Positions 29,022-37,438 of a stretch of DNA of 64,000 nt are shown in pieces. Each line of letters starts with the position of its first letter. Positions within the stretch are counted from its first letter, which is position 1. The stretch spans positions 806,001 through 870,000 of the forward strand of contig NZ_JAJNOC010000002.1 of the NCBI RefSeq assembly GCF_021044825.1, read 5' to 3'. The notes beneath the pieces are model-generated. The model did no database searches. It was not told the DNA's origin and saw nothing but the letters and a program-made list of their open reading frames with translations. The position numbers and the translations under genes were made by a program. This DNA is from Massilia phyllostachyos (GTDB lineage: Bacteria; Pseudomonadota; Gammaproteobacteria; Burkholderiales; Burkholderiaceae_D).

Positions 29022-30275
29022 TTATACCGCGACGACGCGCGTCGATTCGACCACATTGCGCATGTAGCCGGCAGGGTTCCACAGGGCGCTCGCGGGTTGG
29101 CCTTGACCGATCCGGTTGCCCGCCCGAACCAGCAGTTCGTGGTTTCCTTTTTGTTTCGGCGTGAACGCCGCGCTCCACTCTCGAAAAGAGTAGCGCCCCA
29201 GGTCCTTGCCCAGTTGTGCGGCTTGCCAGTTCTTGCCACCGTCGGACGAAAACGCCACCTCATTCACGCCGTAGCCGCCGTCGAACGCAATCCCGCGCAC
29301 CACCGTCTGGCGCCCGACCTTGACGTGCATGCCGTCGGTCAGGCTGGTCACGAACGAGCGCACGTTGAGGCGATTGATCGGGACGGTCTTGGTCGGCGCC
29401 TTTCCCGGCTCGGTACAGGCGCACTGATTGTCGGGGATGCGATAGGCCGTGCTCATCCAAAATCCGTCGAATACCTTGTCGGTCACGGTAATGTCGGACA
29501 GATGCTTGACCCAATAGGTGCCGTAGTAGCCGGGCACCACCAGGCGCAGTGGGTAGCCATTCAACATCGGCAGATCGGCACCGTTCATTTGCCAGGCCAG
29601 CATGACTTCGCCGTCGAGCGCATGGTCGATATTGAGCGCCTTCATGAAATCGGGCCCGTCGCCAACGGGCGGCGTGTCAAGGCCGTTGAACGAGACCTGT
29701 ACCGACCCGGCCTTGACGCCGGCCTTTTCCAGCACCTTGCGTAGCGGCACGCCAGTCCAGCGTGCGTTGCCCATGGCACCATTCGATAGCTGGCCGCCGT
29801 TGGCGCGCGGCGACAGGTGGCCGCGGCTGTTACCGGAACACTGGTTCACGGCAACCAGTTCGGTGGCGTCAGCCATTTGTTTGAGGTCGGCGAGCGAGAG
29901 CTCCAGCGGCGTATTAACATTGCCGCCGACTTTGAGACGGTATGTTTGCGCATCGATCGCGGTGGGAATGCCGCTCCAGTGATATCGGACGAAAAACGCA
30001 TCGTTCGGCGTAATCACCGATTCGTTGAACACACTGAACGGAGTTTCCAGCTGCGGCGGACGGGCGGTCAGCAGGATCAGCGGCCGCTTTTGAGGATACA
30101 CGACCAGTTCGCGCTCGCCGTTTTCAAACGGCAGCGTGACGTGGCCTGCCTCCGCCGCGAGCGCGCTCAATACCGGACTGCCGAACACGCCGGCGGCACC
30201 GAGCGTGCCGGCCTGCCTCATAAAGGAACGGCGCCGCAACGCCTCCGCCGTCAATATCAACGAGTTCTTCGCCAT
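29022..30275 (-). CDS. SorA-like molybdopterin sulfite dehydrogenase
   Basis: 417 aa. Twin-arginine-like N terminus (RRRSFMRQAGTLGAAG), then a sulfite-oxidase-family molybdopterin domain with the Mo ligand Cys146 in NQCSGNSRG and the conserved GYYGTYWVKHL and RVVVPG-type segments, then a Mo-co dimerisation domain (about 300-410) with VNEVAFSSDGGKNW. It oxidises sulfite to sulfate in the periplasm. The direct reductant acceptor is likely the cytochrome encoded next. SorA-type is favoured over plant-like or YedY types by length and partner. Confidence 0.87.
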   Translation of the reverse strand: MAKNSLILTAEALRRRSFMRQAGTLGAAGVFGSPVLSALAAEAGHVTLPFENGERELVVYPQKRPLILLTARPPQLETPFSVFNESVITPNDAFFVRYHWSGIPTAIDAQTYRLKVGGNVNTPLELSLADLKQMADATELVAVNQCSGNSRGHLSPRANGGQLSNGAMGNARWTGVPLRKVLEKAGVKAGSVQVSFNGLDTPPVGDGPDFMKALNIDHALDGEVMLAWQMNGADLPMLNGYPLRLVVPGYYGTYWVKHLSDITVTDKVFDGFWMSTAYRIPDNQCACTEPGKAPTKTVPINRLNVRSFVTSLTDGMHVKVGRQTVVRGIAFDGGYGVNEVAFSSDGGKNWQAAQLGKDLGRYSFREWSAAFTPKQKGNHELLVRAGNRIGQGQPASALWNPAGYMRNVVESTRVVAV

Positions 30276-30340
30276 ACTGGTCTCCGTTATTATTGTGAAA
30301 TCGGCTAGCTCGATACTGCCACAGTATTGTCGTGATTTGC

Positions 30341-31735
30341 TTACTGCACGCTACTCAATACGGCTTTTTGTGGATCGACGGCCACGTCCCCTTCCATCAC
30401 CAGGATGCGACTCGCCGTCGCGGCCTTGTCGTTGAGGCTGTTGCTCACGGCGCGCATCGGTCCGATCGCAGTGCCGTTCGCCATCCCCATCGGATTCGTC
30501 TTGAAACTGGCCACCGGCGCGGCTTGGCCGGTGACGTACACGCTGTACGCGGTCTGCGGCTTGAGTTTGAACAGCGACACTTCCAGCGCGTCCACCACGC
30601 CCAGGTTACGGGCCACAACGAATCCCTTGGCCTCGCCGGCAGCGGGTTTAAGCGCAATGTTGATTGGCTCGCTGTTGGCGCGCGGGACCAGGTTGGTCAT
30701 GCCGTCGCCGTGCGGCACGGCGTTCGAAACGTACACCAGTGCCTGCGGCGCCTGGCCGACCGGTGCGCGCGCAATCACCTTGTTGGTGGCGCTGTCGATG
30801 ACATCGACCGCGTCGCCGTTTTCAAGTCCCACATACAGACGTGTGCCGTCGTCGGAGGTCCAGATGCCGTGGGGCAACGCGCCGGTAGGGATCGTCGCAA
30901 CCAGCGTCGGCGTGGCGTCGGTGGTGTACACCTTGACGACATTCTCACCGCCGATCGTTACGTAAGCACGGGTGCCAGCCGCAGTCTTCGCGAACGCCAA
31001 GTGGTTGGTAATGAAGCCGGTATCGATGACGCCCTTTACTTCCAGGCTGGCAGTATCGATGCGCGTCACTTTGCCGGCATCCTTGTGCGTCATCCACATT
31101 TCCTTGAAATCAGGGGTGAACTGAAGGAACGGCGAGAACGGGCTGACGACCTTAATGTGCTTGATGACCTTGTGCGACTTCATGTCGATCACGTCGACCA
31201 CGGGATTGAAGCTGGAGACGACGAACGCCAGCTTGCCGTTCGGCAGGAACTGCACCATGCCGGGGCCGGCGGTCGTCTCGATCCGCTTTTTCTCCTTGAA
31301 GGTGACCGGGTCGATCACCGAGATGTAGTCTTCGCCGCGCACCACCGCCCAGACTTCGCGGCCGTCGGCAGTGAAAAACCCTTCATGGGGCGAGCGACCG
31401 ATATAGGTGATTCCTTTGACCTTGTTGGTCGCCGTGTCGATGAATGCCACCGAGTTAGAGCCGTTTGAAATGGCAATCAGGGTCTTGTGGTCGGGCGAAA
31501 AGCCCAGGCCGTGCACATTGATCTCGCCCTTGTATAGCGGCGACAACACGTCCGGACGCTGGTTGCCCAGTTTGATCTGGCCGAGCAGCAAATTGGTCGC
31601 CGGGTTGATCACTGAAACGGTATTGGTATTCTGGTCAGCGGTGTAGACGCGGTCTTGCGCGCCAGGAGCGGCAAACGCGGAGGCGGTGAGCAGGCTGCTG
31701 ACGGTCAACGAGAAAACGCAGTGACGGAGTTGCAT
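30341..31735 (-). CDS. Exported YVTN-type beta-propeller protein
   Basis: 464 aa. Signal peptide MQLRHCVFSLTVSSLLTASAFA, then several repeats of the VYTADQNTNTVSVINPAT / VAFIDTATNKVKG kind, which form a seven-bladed YncE-like propeller, and a 100-residue C-terminal beta domain. Ligand unknown. It starts 3 bases after the DUF305 stop and precedes the sulfite dehydrogenase genes, so it belongs to the same operon; a role as a scaffold or electron-transfer partner is only possible. Confidence 0.8.
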   Translation of the reverse strand: MQLRHCVFSLTVSSLLTASAFAAPGAQDRVYTADQNTNTVSVINPATNLLLGQIKLGNQRPDVLSPLYKGEINVHGLGFSPDHKTLIAISNGSNSVAFIDTATNKVKGITYIGRSPHEGFFTADGREVWAVVRGEDYISVIDPVTFKEKKRIETTAGPGMVQFLPNGKLAFVVSSFNPVVDVIDMKSHKVIKHIKVVSPFSPFLQFTPDFKEMWMTHKDAGKVTRIDTASLEVKGVIDTGFITNHLAFAKTAAGTRAYVTIGGENVVKVYTTDATPTLVATIPTGALPHGIWTSDDGTRLYVGLENGDAVDVIDSATNKVIARAPVGQAPQALVYVSNAVPHGDGMTNLVPRANSEPINIALKPAAGEAKGFVVARNLGVVDALEVSLFKLKPQTAYSVYVTGQAAPVASFKTNPMGMANGTAIGPMRAVSNSLNDKAATASRILVMEGDVAVDPQKAVLSSVQ

Positions 31736-31738
31736 GAT

Positions 31739-32191
31739 TTATTCTTTCTTGGTGGTCGAAGTGGGAGCAACTTTTGCCTGAGCCGATTGGTAGCGCTGCA
31801 ACCAGGCCCGCATAATGTTGATTTCGTTTTGCTGTTCCGTGATGATGCCTTGGGCGACGTTGCGCAATTCAGGATCCTTGGTGGTGAGCAGGAGCGCTTT
31901 CGCCATGTCGATGGCGCCCTGGTGGTGCGGAATCATCATCGTCACGAAATCATGTTCCGCAACGCCATTCATTGGCGCGCGCTTCATGCCGTCATCCATG
32001 ACGGCCATGGCATCGTCCGTCAGCGCGGCAAACGGCTTGGCCGTGCTGGCGATAAATACGGGGGGCTTTGCCGCTGGCGATTGGCCATGATGGTGGGCCA
32101 TGGCCTGTCCGAGAGCACTAGCGCCAATCAGGGCGGCAACGGCGAAAGTGGCCAAGCGTCGAAGGTACAAGGGACGGTTCATTAAGGTCAT
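31739..32191 (-). CDS. DUF305 exported protein (transposon cargo)
   Basis: 150 aa. Signal-like segment through AMAHHHG, then HDFVTMMIPHHQGAIDMAKALLL and EQQNEINIMRAWL, the DUF305 signature. The start overlaps the anti-sigma stop (ATGA). Different enough from the DUF305 genes of the copper island (15152, 15959) that it came with the transposon, not by local copying. Confidence 0.85.
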   Translation of the reverse strand: MTLMNRPLYLRRLATFAVAALIGASALGQAMAHHHGQSPAAKPPVFIASTAKPFAALTDDAMAVMDDGMKRAPMNGVAEHDFVTMMIPHHQGAIDMAKALLLTTKDPELRNVAQGIITEQQNEINIMRAWLQRYQSAQAKVAPTSTTKKE

Positions 32192-32985
32192 GACGGTTTC
32201 TCCAGTTGGTCGTACACGGCGGTGGCAACGCGCGCCAGTTCGCCCTTGTTAATTCCAGCCGACAGCGCATAGCCGAATTTGCCGTCGATCCAATAAAACA
32301 CATTCACCGGTCCCTCCTGGGCGAAGCGAAAACCTGTGTCCTTGTTGTGCGCCTGGTCGGTCGACACGTACAAGGTGAGGCGCTGCCCGGTCGCGTCGTG
32401 GTACATGAACTGCGCCACCGCGCCTTGGGCGCCAGGGAGCAGGCGACCACCGATCAGCTCGTAGCCGAGTTTGCCCAGCCGGGGTGGCCGAATTGCCGTG
32501 CCGAGGCGTTTGGACAGCCATGCCACTAGCTGCTCTTCCTGGTCAGCCCCGATTTCCACCGGCCGCTTGACATCCGGGCTATAGACAACGTGGGCGATTG
32601 CGGCCTGATGGGCCAAGCCGGCAACGTACAGCGCCGGCCTGGCCTGCATGGAATCACCTTGGGCGTACTGAATCTCGCCTGCCTGCTGGCCATGCAGCAG
32701 CCACCCTGTCGTGCCGCTGAACAGGGCGATGGCAAGACCGGCTACCAGCCGCTGCCATTGCCACTGGCGCGGTCGCGCTGCGCTTAAGCGCTCCGGCACC
32801 GCTTCGTCGAGCACGGGATTGAAAAGCGCGCGCAGTTCATCGTTTTGCGCTGTATAGGCGCGCAGCCGCTCCGCCTCTTCCGGGCGCTGCTCCAGATAGG
32901 CGTCGACCTCGAGTCGGCGCGCGGCAGGCAGCTTGCCGTCGACGAAGGCGTGCAAGTCGGCTTCCGTGATGGGTAGGGTATTCAT
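32188..32985 (-). CDS. Anti-sigma factor, RsiW-like membrane protein
   Basis: 265 aa. An N-terminal ASD-like domain (ITEADLHAFVDGKLPAARRLEVDAYLEQRPE) lies in the cytoplasm, one membrane helix (LVAGLAIALFSGTTGWLLHG) follows, and the rest is periplasmic. It overlaps the sigma gene stop by 4 bases. It would hold the sigma factor inactive until a periplasmic signal releases it. The zinc HxxxCxxC motif is not present, so it is a non-ZAS anti-sigma. Confidence 0.85.
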   Translation of the reverse strand: MNTLPITEADLHAFVDGKLPAARRLEVDAYLEQRPEEAERLRAYTAQNDELRALFNPVLDEAVPERLSAARPRQWQWQRLVAGLAIALFSGTTGWLLHGQQAGEIQYAQGDSMQARPALYVAGLAHQAAIAHVVYSPDVKRPVEIGADQEEQLVAWLSKRLGTAIRPPRLGKLGYELIGGRLLPGAQGAVAQFMYHDATGQRLTLYVSTDQAHNKDTGFRFAQEGPVNVFYWIDGKFGYALSAGINKGELARVATAVYDQLEKPS

Positions 32986-33497
32986 TTGACCACCTTCAAG
33001 GGTGCGATGTACGCTCTCCCTTCCATATTCGCGCGCATTTTTTCACGCGCGCGCGACAGGCGCGACATGACCGTACCGATGGGAATCTTGAGCGTTTGCG
33101 CGACGTCGTCGTAACTCATTTCTTCCAAGGCCACCAGCAGCAGGATTTCACGCTGTTCCTCTGGCAGCGCACGCAAGGCCGTTTCCATGTCGCGCAGTTC
33201 GAGTCCGCTTGAAGGACTGCCAGGTGCTAGTGCCATCGATGTCTCCTCGTTGAGCGCTTCCGTCGGCACTGAAGGCCGCCGCGCCTGGTCGATACGCACG
33301 TTGTGCATGATGCTGAACAACCATGCGCGCATATCGCTACCACCCTCCCATGACGCCAGTCTCCCCCATCCGCGCTCGACCGTGTCCTGCACCAGGTCGT
33401 CGGCGCCGGCCCGATCGCCGACCAATGCCCGCGCATAGCGGCGCAGACGGGGAATACAGGCCAGCAGCTGGTCGCGCGAATTGGGCATGGATGTCAC
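32982..33497 (-). CDS. ECF RNA polymerase sigma factor
   Basis: 171 aa with sigma region 2 (VGDRAGADDLVQDTVERGW... MRAWLFSIMHNVRID) and region 4 (LPEEQREILLLVALEEMSYDDVAQTLKIPIGTVMSRLSRARE). Paired with the overlapping anti-sigma gene. Probably controls the cargo operon; no matching promoter was identified. Confidence 0.92.
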   Translation of the reverse strand: MTSMPNSRDQLLACIPRLRRYARALVGDRAGADDLVQDTVERGWGRLASWEGGSDMRAWLFSIMHNVRIDQARRPSVPTEALNEETSMALAPGSPSSGLELRDMETALRALPEEQREILLLVALEEMSYDDVAQTLKIPIGTVMSRLSRAREKMRANMEGRAYIAPLKVVK

Positions 33498-33516
33498 TGG
33501 AGTATCGGTCGATTAA

Positions 33517-33945
33517 TCAATAAGCTGCTGCGGTCAGTTTCGGATCGATCTGCCAGGTTTCGTTGACCAGCTTGCCATCGCGGTAGGTCAGCACATAGCG
33601 CACATTGACCTGTGCCTTGCCTTCGAACTGCACCTTGGCGACGATCGTCGCACCCTTTGGGTTCGCCGATTCCTCCAGAGCAAGCACAGTCACGCGCGCC
33701 GGCCCGACAGCCTTGCCGAACTTTTCCCAGGTGGCGCGAATGGCATCGGAACCGGCGTACATGCCGTCAAGCGGCCCGCCGACCCATGTCAGCTGGGCGT
33801 TGTCGGCATAGCCACGCATGATGACGGACGTGTCACCGGCGCCAATGGCGCTAAAGTGAATCTGCGCGGCATCGCTCATCGGGCTGGCGACAGCGCTGCC
33901 GATCGAAGCACTAGCGAGGATGACGGCGAAGATCGCTTGTTTCAT
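33517..33945 (-). CDS. NTF2-like (SnoaL) exported protein (transposon cargo)
   Basis: 142 aa. Signal peptide MKQAIFAVILASASIGSAVA, then one NTF2 fold with GGPLDGMYAGSDAIRATWEKF and VRYVLTYRDGKLVNETWQID. Located 19 bases before the sigma gene on the same strand, so probably first gene of the sigma operon. Function unknown. Confidence 0.78.
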   Translation of the reverse strand: MKQAIFAVILASASIGSAVASPMSDAAQIHFSAIGAGDTSVIMRGYADNAQLTWVGGPLDGMYAGSDAIRATWEKFGKAVGPARVTVLALEESANPKGATIVAKVQFEGKAQVNVRYVLTYRDGKLVNETWQIDPKLTAAAY

Positions 33946-34026
33946 GAAATTCTCCCTGGTTGGGTCAGTCGGACGGAAAAAACCGGTGTTATCGAGGTGA
34001 ACGGATCTGCGGATGATTTATTCCAT

Positions 34027-34950
34027 CTATTTCAAATTAATTTTCGCAGGCGTTTCGTCGCGCGCTATTTGGGAGAGGCGGATCATCGCTTCCAGCGCCA
34101 GAGATGCCTTTGTCTTGTACCGTTCGGGATGGCGCAACATGTAGAACGCGCGCTCCGGCAAGTCGATGTTTGCTTTCGCCAGCAAACCTGCCCGCAGATG
34201 CGAGGCTACTACCAGTTCCGACATGGCGGTGGCGAACTTGCCGGCCATCACAGCGGAGCGGACCGCTTCGTTGGACGGCAATGTGAGTGCGATATCGAGT
34301 GCATCGAAGTCGACATGCATCGCCTGAAGTGCGCACTCGAGCGCCGAGCGCGTGCCGGACCCCTTTTCGCGCAAGATCCACTGTGCCTCAAGAAGATCCG
34401 CGTGCAGCAGCCTCCTCCCTGAAGCCCATGGATGGTGCGCTGCGACTACAGCGACGATCTGGTCGGATGCGATGGCATCGACCGATAGTGTCGGCTCGTC
34501 GATGACGCCCTCGACAAAGCCAAGGTCGGCGCCCCCCTGAAGCACTGCTTGGGCGACATTATGGGTGTTATCGATGGTCACGCTCAGTGCGATCGCCGGA
34601 TGCGCTTGGCGAAATTGCACGAGGTACTCGGGTAGCCAATAGCTGGCGATAGTCTGACTCGCATGAATGGTCAGCGTGCCACGTTTCATTCCACCCAGCT
34701 CGGCCAATGTCAGTTCGGCGGCGCGCGCGCTGGCGATCGTGCGGCGTGCTTCTATCAGGAAAATACGGCCCGCTTCGCTGATCTCGATGCCGCGGCCGAC
34801 GCGATTGAATAGGGCAGTACCATAGCGTTCTTCCAGCACCTTGATCGAAGCACTTACCGCTGAAGGGGTGAGCGCCAACACTGCGGCGGCCTGGGTCAAA
34901 TGCTGTCGCTCGGCGACTTCAACAAAAATCCGCAATTGTTCTAGTGTCAT
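34027..34950 (-). CDS. LysR-family regulator, YeiE/CbbR-like
   Basis: 307 aa from ATG 34950 (MTLEQLRIFVEVAERQHLTQAA). N-terminal winged helix, linker helix, and effector domain (about 90-295). It is divergent from the YeiH-family gene at a 106-base gap, the same pairing as yeiE-yeiH in enterobacteria, where YeiE answers sulfite. The pairing and the sulfite genes nearby favour sulfite sensing; that is inference. An upstream start at 35001 would overlap the gene's likely operator. Confidence 0.85.
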   Translation of the reverse strand: MTLEQLRIFVEVAERQHLTQAAAVLALTPSAVSASIKVLEERYGTALFNRVGRGIEISEAGRIFLIEARRTIASARAAELTLAELGGMKRGTLTIHASQTIASYWLPEYLVQFRQAHPAIALSVTIDNTHNVAQAVLQGGADLGFVEGVIDEPTLSVDAIASDQIVAVVAAHHPWASGRRLLHADLLEAQWILREKGSGTRSALECALQAMHVDFDALDIALTLPSNEAVRSAVMAGKFATAMSELVVASHLRAGLLAKANIDLPERAFYMLRHPERYKTKASLALEAMIRLSQIARDETPAKINLK

Positions 34951-34956
34951 CTGATT

Positions 34957-35035
34957 GTTCAATTCTATTGAACGATATATTCGATATTGTAAGATGGACA
35001 TAACAATCTGTCGACTTGATAATCGTTCTATTGAA
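34957..35035. promoter_or_regulatory. Candidate LysR operator region
   Basis: A perfect palindrome GTTCAAT-TCT-ATTGAAC (34957-34973) lies just before the LysR start, and its half TTCTATTGAA recurs at 35026-35035, 63 bases on. Such paired sites between divergent genes are typical of LysR recall and activation sites. Confidence 0.6.
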
Positions 35036-35056
35036 TTCGAGAATCAGGAGCGGCAA

Positions 35057-36073
35057 ATGGTCAAGCAACCACTAAAACTCGTTCGCAACGCGCTGCCAGG
35101 CTTGGCACTTTGCGCTGTGGTTACTGCGATAGCTTACGCAATGGAAAACATCGAAAGCGCTTTATTTGGCCACGCATGGCTCGAAAGCCTGGTGCTGGCC
35201 ATTCTTCTAGGCACCGCCGTGCGGACGGTGCATCGGCTCGATACTCGCTTCGAAGACGGCATCCAAGTCGGTGCGAAATTATTGCTGGAAATCGCGGTCG
35301 TGCTGCTGGGCGCTTCGGTCAGCGCCGGTGCGCTGCTCGAAAACGGCATCGGTCTGATGAGCGGCATCGCGGCAGTGGTCGCCATCGCGATTGCGCTCAG
35401 CTTTGCCCTTGGCCGTGCTTTTGGTCTGCCGCGCAAGATGGCCATCTTGATTGCCTGCGGCAATTCGATTTGCGGTAACTCTGCCATTGCCGCGGTGGCC
35501 CCGGTTATCGATGCGGATGGAAAGGACGTCGCTGCGGCGATCGCCTTCACTGCCGTGCTTGGCGTTGTCGTGGTGCTGGTGCTGCCACTAATGGTGTCAC
35601 TGTTGTCGTTTTCACCAACGCAGTTCGGTGTCTTTGCCGGGCTGACCGTCTACGCGGTGCCCCAGGTGCTGGCCGCGACCTCATCGATATCGCTTAGCAG
35701 CGTCCACATCGGCACCCTGGTGAAACTGGTGCGGGTGCTGATGCTGGGCCCAGTCGTGCTGGTACTGTCGCTGATTGGTCGGCGCGAAGGTGGTCGTCGT
35801 CCTGCGCTGTCCCATATGGTCCCGTGGTTCATCGTCGGCTTTTTGCTACTGCTGACCTTGCGCTCGTTCGGCGCCATTCCAGAGGCGGCAATTGCGCCGA
35901 TGCACGTGACGGCGAATTTTCTCACCATTATGTCGATGGCCGCACTCGGACTCGGCGTCGATGCGCGCTCAGTCATGCGGGCCGGTTGCCGGGTCGCCGC
36001 AGTTGTCGTGTTGTCGCTGCTGGCGTTGGCAGTCATCAGTTTTTTCCTGATAAAAATGCTCGGCATCGTTTGA
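35057..36073 (+). CDS. YeiH-family putative sulfate exporter
   Basis: 338 aa, start chosen for CAGGAG 7 bases upstream. About ten membrane helices with the family motif ACGNSICGNSAIAAVAPVI (near 145) and GLTVYAVPQVLAA (near 205). YeiH/UPF0324 proteins are linked to sulfite tolerance and sulfate export, though the transported ion is not firmly proven. It is divergent from the LysR gene and complements periplasmic sulfite oxidation by the SorA-like enzyme. Confidence 0.85.
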   Translation: MVKQPLKLVRNALPGLALCAVVTAIAYAMENIESALFGHAWLESLVLAILLGTAVRTVHRLDTRFEDGIQVGAKLLLEIAVVLLGASVSAGALLENGIGLMSGIAAVVAIAIALSFALGRAFGLPRKMAILIACGNSICGNSAIAAVAPVIDADGKDVAAAIAFTAVLGVVVVLVLPLMVSLLSFSPTQFGVFAGLTVYAVPQVLAATSSISLSSVHIGTLVKLVRVLMLGPVVLVLSLIGRREGGRRPALSHMVPWFIVGFLLLLTLRSFGAIPEAAIAPMHVTANFLTIMSMAALGLGVDARSVMRAGCRVAAVVVLSLLALAVISFFLIKMLGIV

Positions 36074-36186
36074 AGCACTGCCCGATTAGCGGCTACCGTT
36101 AGAAATCGAGGATCTGTATTTTTTTAATACGAGAAACTTGGTGGTATTGCAGAAAGTTACAGTCTGATACGCTTGGCAAGCAGTCG

Positions 36187-36408
36187 CGCAATGCGCTTGC
36201 CAGAGCGGTCTTGATTCATCGCTTAGGTGATATGTGCGACCGCGGCTTAAACCTGGTGACGGGCGCCATCGTTCTTTGGCATGCGGTGTTTCTGGAGCGG
36301 GCGACACAGGTTGCGCGCGGTCCTGGCAGCACCCCGACGCCAGTATGCTGCAGTTTCGTGTCCTCGTTGGCCTGGGAGCACATCTACGGGACCGGATATT
36401 ACATTTGA
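36187..36408 (+). pseudogene. Decayed tnpA C-terminal remnant at the right end
   Basis: [42 protein letters not shown] lines up with the end of the intact TnpA ([40 protein letters not shown]), with a gap of about 10 residues, then a frameshift at about 36335-36345 before SSLAWEHIYGTGYY. It points towards IRR, opposite to the intact tnpA at the left end. The rest of 36074-36474 has no gene. Confidence 0.85.
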
Positions 36409-36474
36409 AGGAAGAGCAAGAAGGTTGATGAGAAAAATATCGGCCGCTGCGGACTTCAAGAATCGGTAACAGGG

Positions 36475-36512
36475 CTTAGCGCCCGATTTTTTCCGTTTTC
36501 CCTATTCTCCCC
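36475..36512 (-). repeat. Right 38-bp terminal inverted repeat (IRR)
   Basis: Read on the minus strand it starts GGGGAGAATAGGG and ends GGGCGCTAAG, matching IRL except for one base. Directly followed by AGGTA. Confidence 0.95.
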
Positions 36513-36517
36513 AGGTA
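36513..36517. repeat. Target-site duplication AGGTA (right)
   Basis: Second copy of the duplication at 22241-22245; it belongs to the protease reading frame (GCT TAC CT on the minus strand). Confidence 0.95.
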
Positions 36518-37432
36518 AGCCGCGGACGTCGACTCGGCACCCGGCAGGACCGTCTCCTGCACCCACTGGCTCAGGTCGGAGTGACCAATCCCTCCGTCGA
36601 AGACCGCGACCTTGAGCGACGTGTCGATCGCCGGCAGAGCAGGCAGGGCAGGGGCCGCAATGCTCGATGCGCGCATTTCCCTTCCACCGATACGTAGTGA
36701 GGGCATGACCCGAACGGCGCGGACGAACTGAAATGCGGACAAGCCATGTGCTTTTGACGCCGGCAGGCGTACCGGAACAAAGGTCAGTCCGGAAACGATC
36801 AACGCACGCGCGATATCGGCCACCCCGCCAAGCGATTCGGCGTAGCGGGCAAATGCCTTGACGATGTCGCCGTCTTGCGCCGACGCGTGAAGCACTACCT
36901 CAAGGGTTGGGCGATTCGAGATCGTCTCGTCGACATAATTCTTGTCGGAAGCTGCGAATGGCTGCACCAATTCGAAGCGGCAAAACGCCTTCTGGTGCGT
37001 CTGTGGGATCCTGGTGGAAAACAGCATGTCGGCCAAACGGCGGAAGGCGTCGTCCGAGCCAGCCACGTACAGCGCGGCCGTGAAGAGCGATTCGCCACTG
37101 CGCTGTCGACTGCTGGCGACATTGCGTGGCACGACGTAGGCCGAGCGGCTGCCGACGCAACGCAGACCGCTCGCCTTCAGGAGGCCGTTAGGATGATGTG
37201 TCTTGGCCAGGAAGGCGGGATGGAGCGTGAACCTGGCAACGGACTCACCGCGGGGCTTGATGATGGCTGGCTGCGCCTGTTGCTCCTGCATGAGCCGCCC
37301 GAGCTGCTTGCCCAGCGACTCACGCTGCTCCGCGATGTTATACGGGTACTTTTTGTCACCCGAGCCGCGATTGAGCTTGAATGGCTGCGTCAGTGTTTCG
37401 CCATATCCCAAGATGATGTTCGTTGCCGCCAT
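36513..37432 (-). pseudogene. ietS: IetS-like subtilisin protease, N-terminal part
   Basis: Starts at ATG 37432, 6 bases behind the ATPase stop. The coding part before the transposon is 306 full codons plus 2 bases; the frame then runs 12 codons into the transposon to a stop at 36476. It holds an N-terminal regulatory domain of about 260 residues typical of long bacterial S8 peptidases and the catalytic Asp279 in VAVFDGGIGHSD. His and Ser lie in the other fragment, so this product cannot be an active protease. Normal partner of the AAA ATPase upstream. Confidence 0.92.
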
Positions 37433-37438
37433 GCTTAA

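Larger units (their letters stand above)
22246..36512. mobile_element. 14.27-kb Tn3-family (Tn4651-like) transposon carrying a sulfite-oxidation cargo
   Basis: Bounded by 38-bp inverted repeats beginning GGGG and ending CTAAG, with one mismatch between ends, and by 5-bp duplications AGGTA. It holds a Tn3 TnpA, a TnpT-like coiled-coil protein, a TnpS-like tyrosine recombinase with a candidate recombination site between the last two, and about 8 kb of cargo (28.3-36.1 kb). Ends, duplication and the healed target frame were all read directly. The Tn4651 comparison rests on the tnpS-tnpT layout. Cargo genes are listed one by one. Confidence 0.95.

Noticed and set aside
28372..36073. Cargo taken as a copper module because it carries DUF305 and NTF2-like genes like the left island
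   Set aside because: The duplicates are divergent, the cargo is inside the transposon ends, and its clear enzymes are of sulfite metabolism; a copper link remains possible but is not needed.
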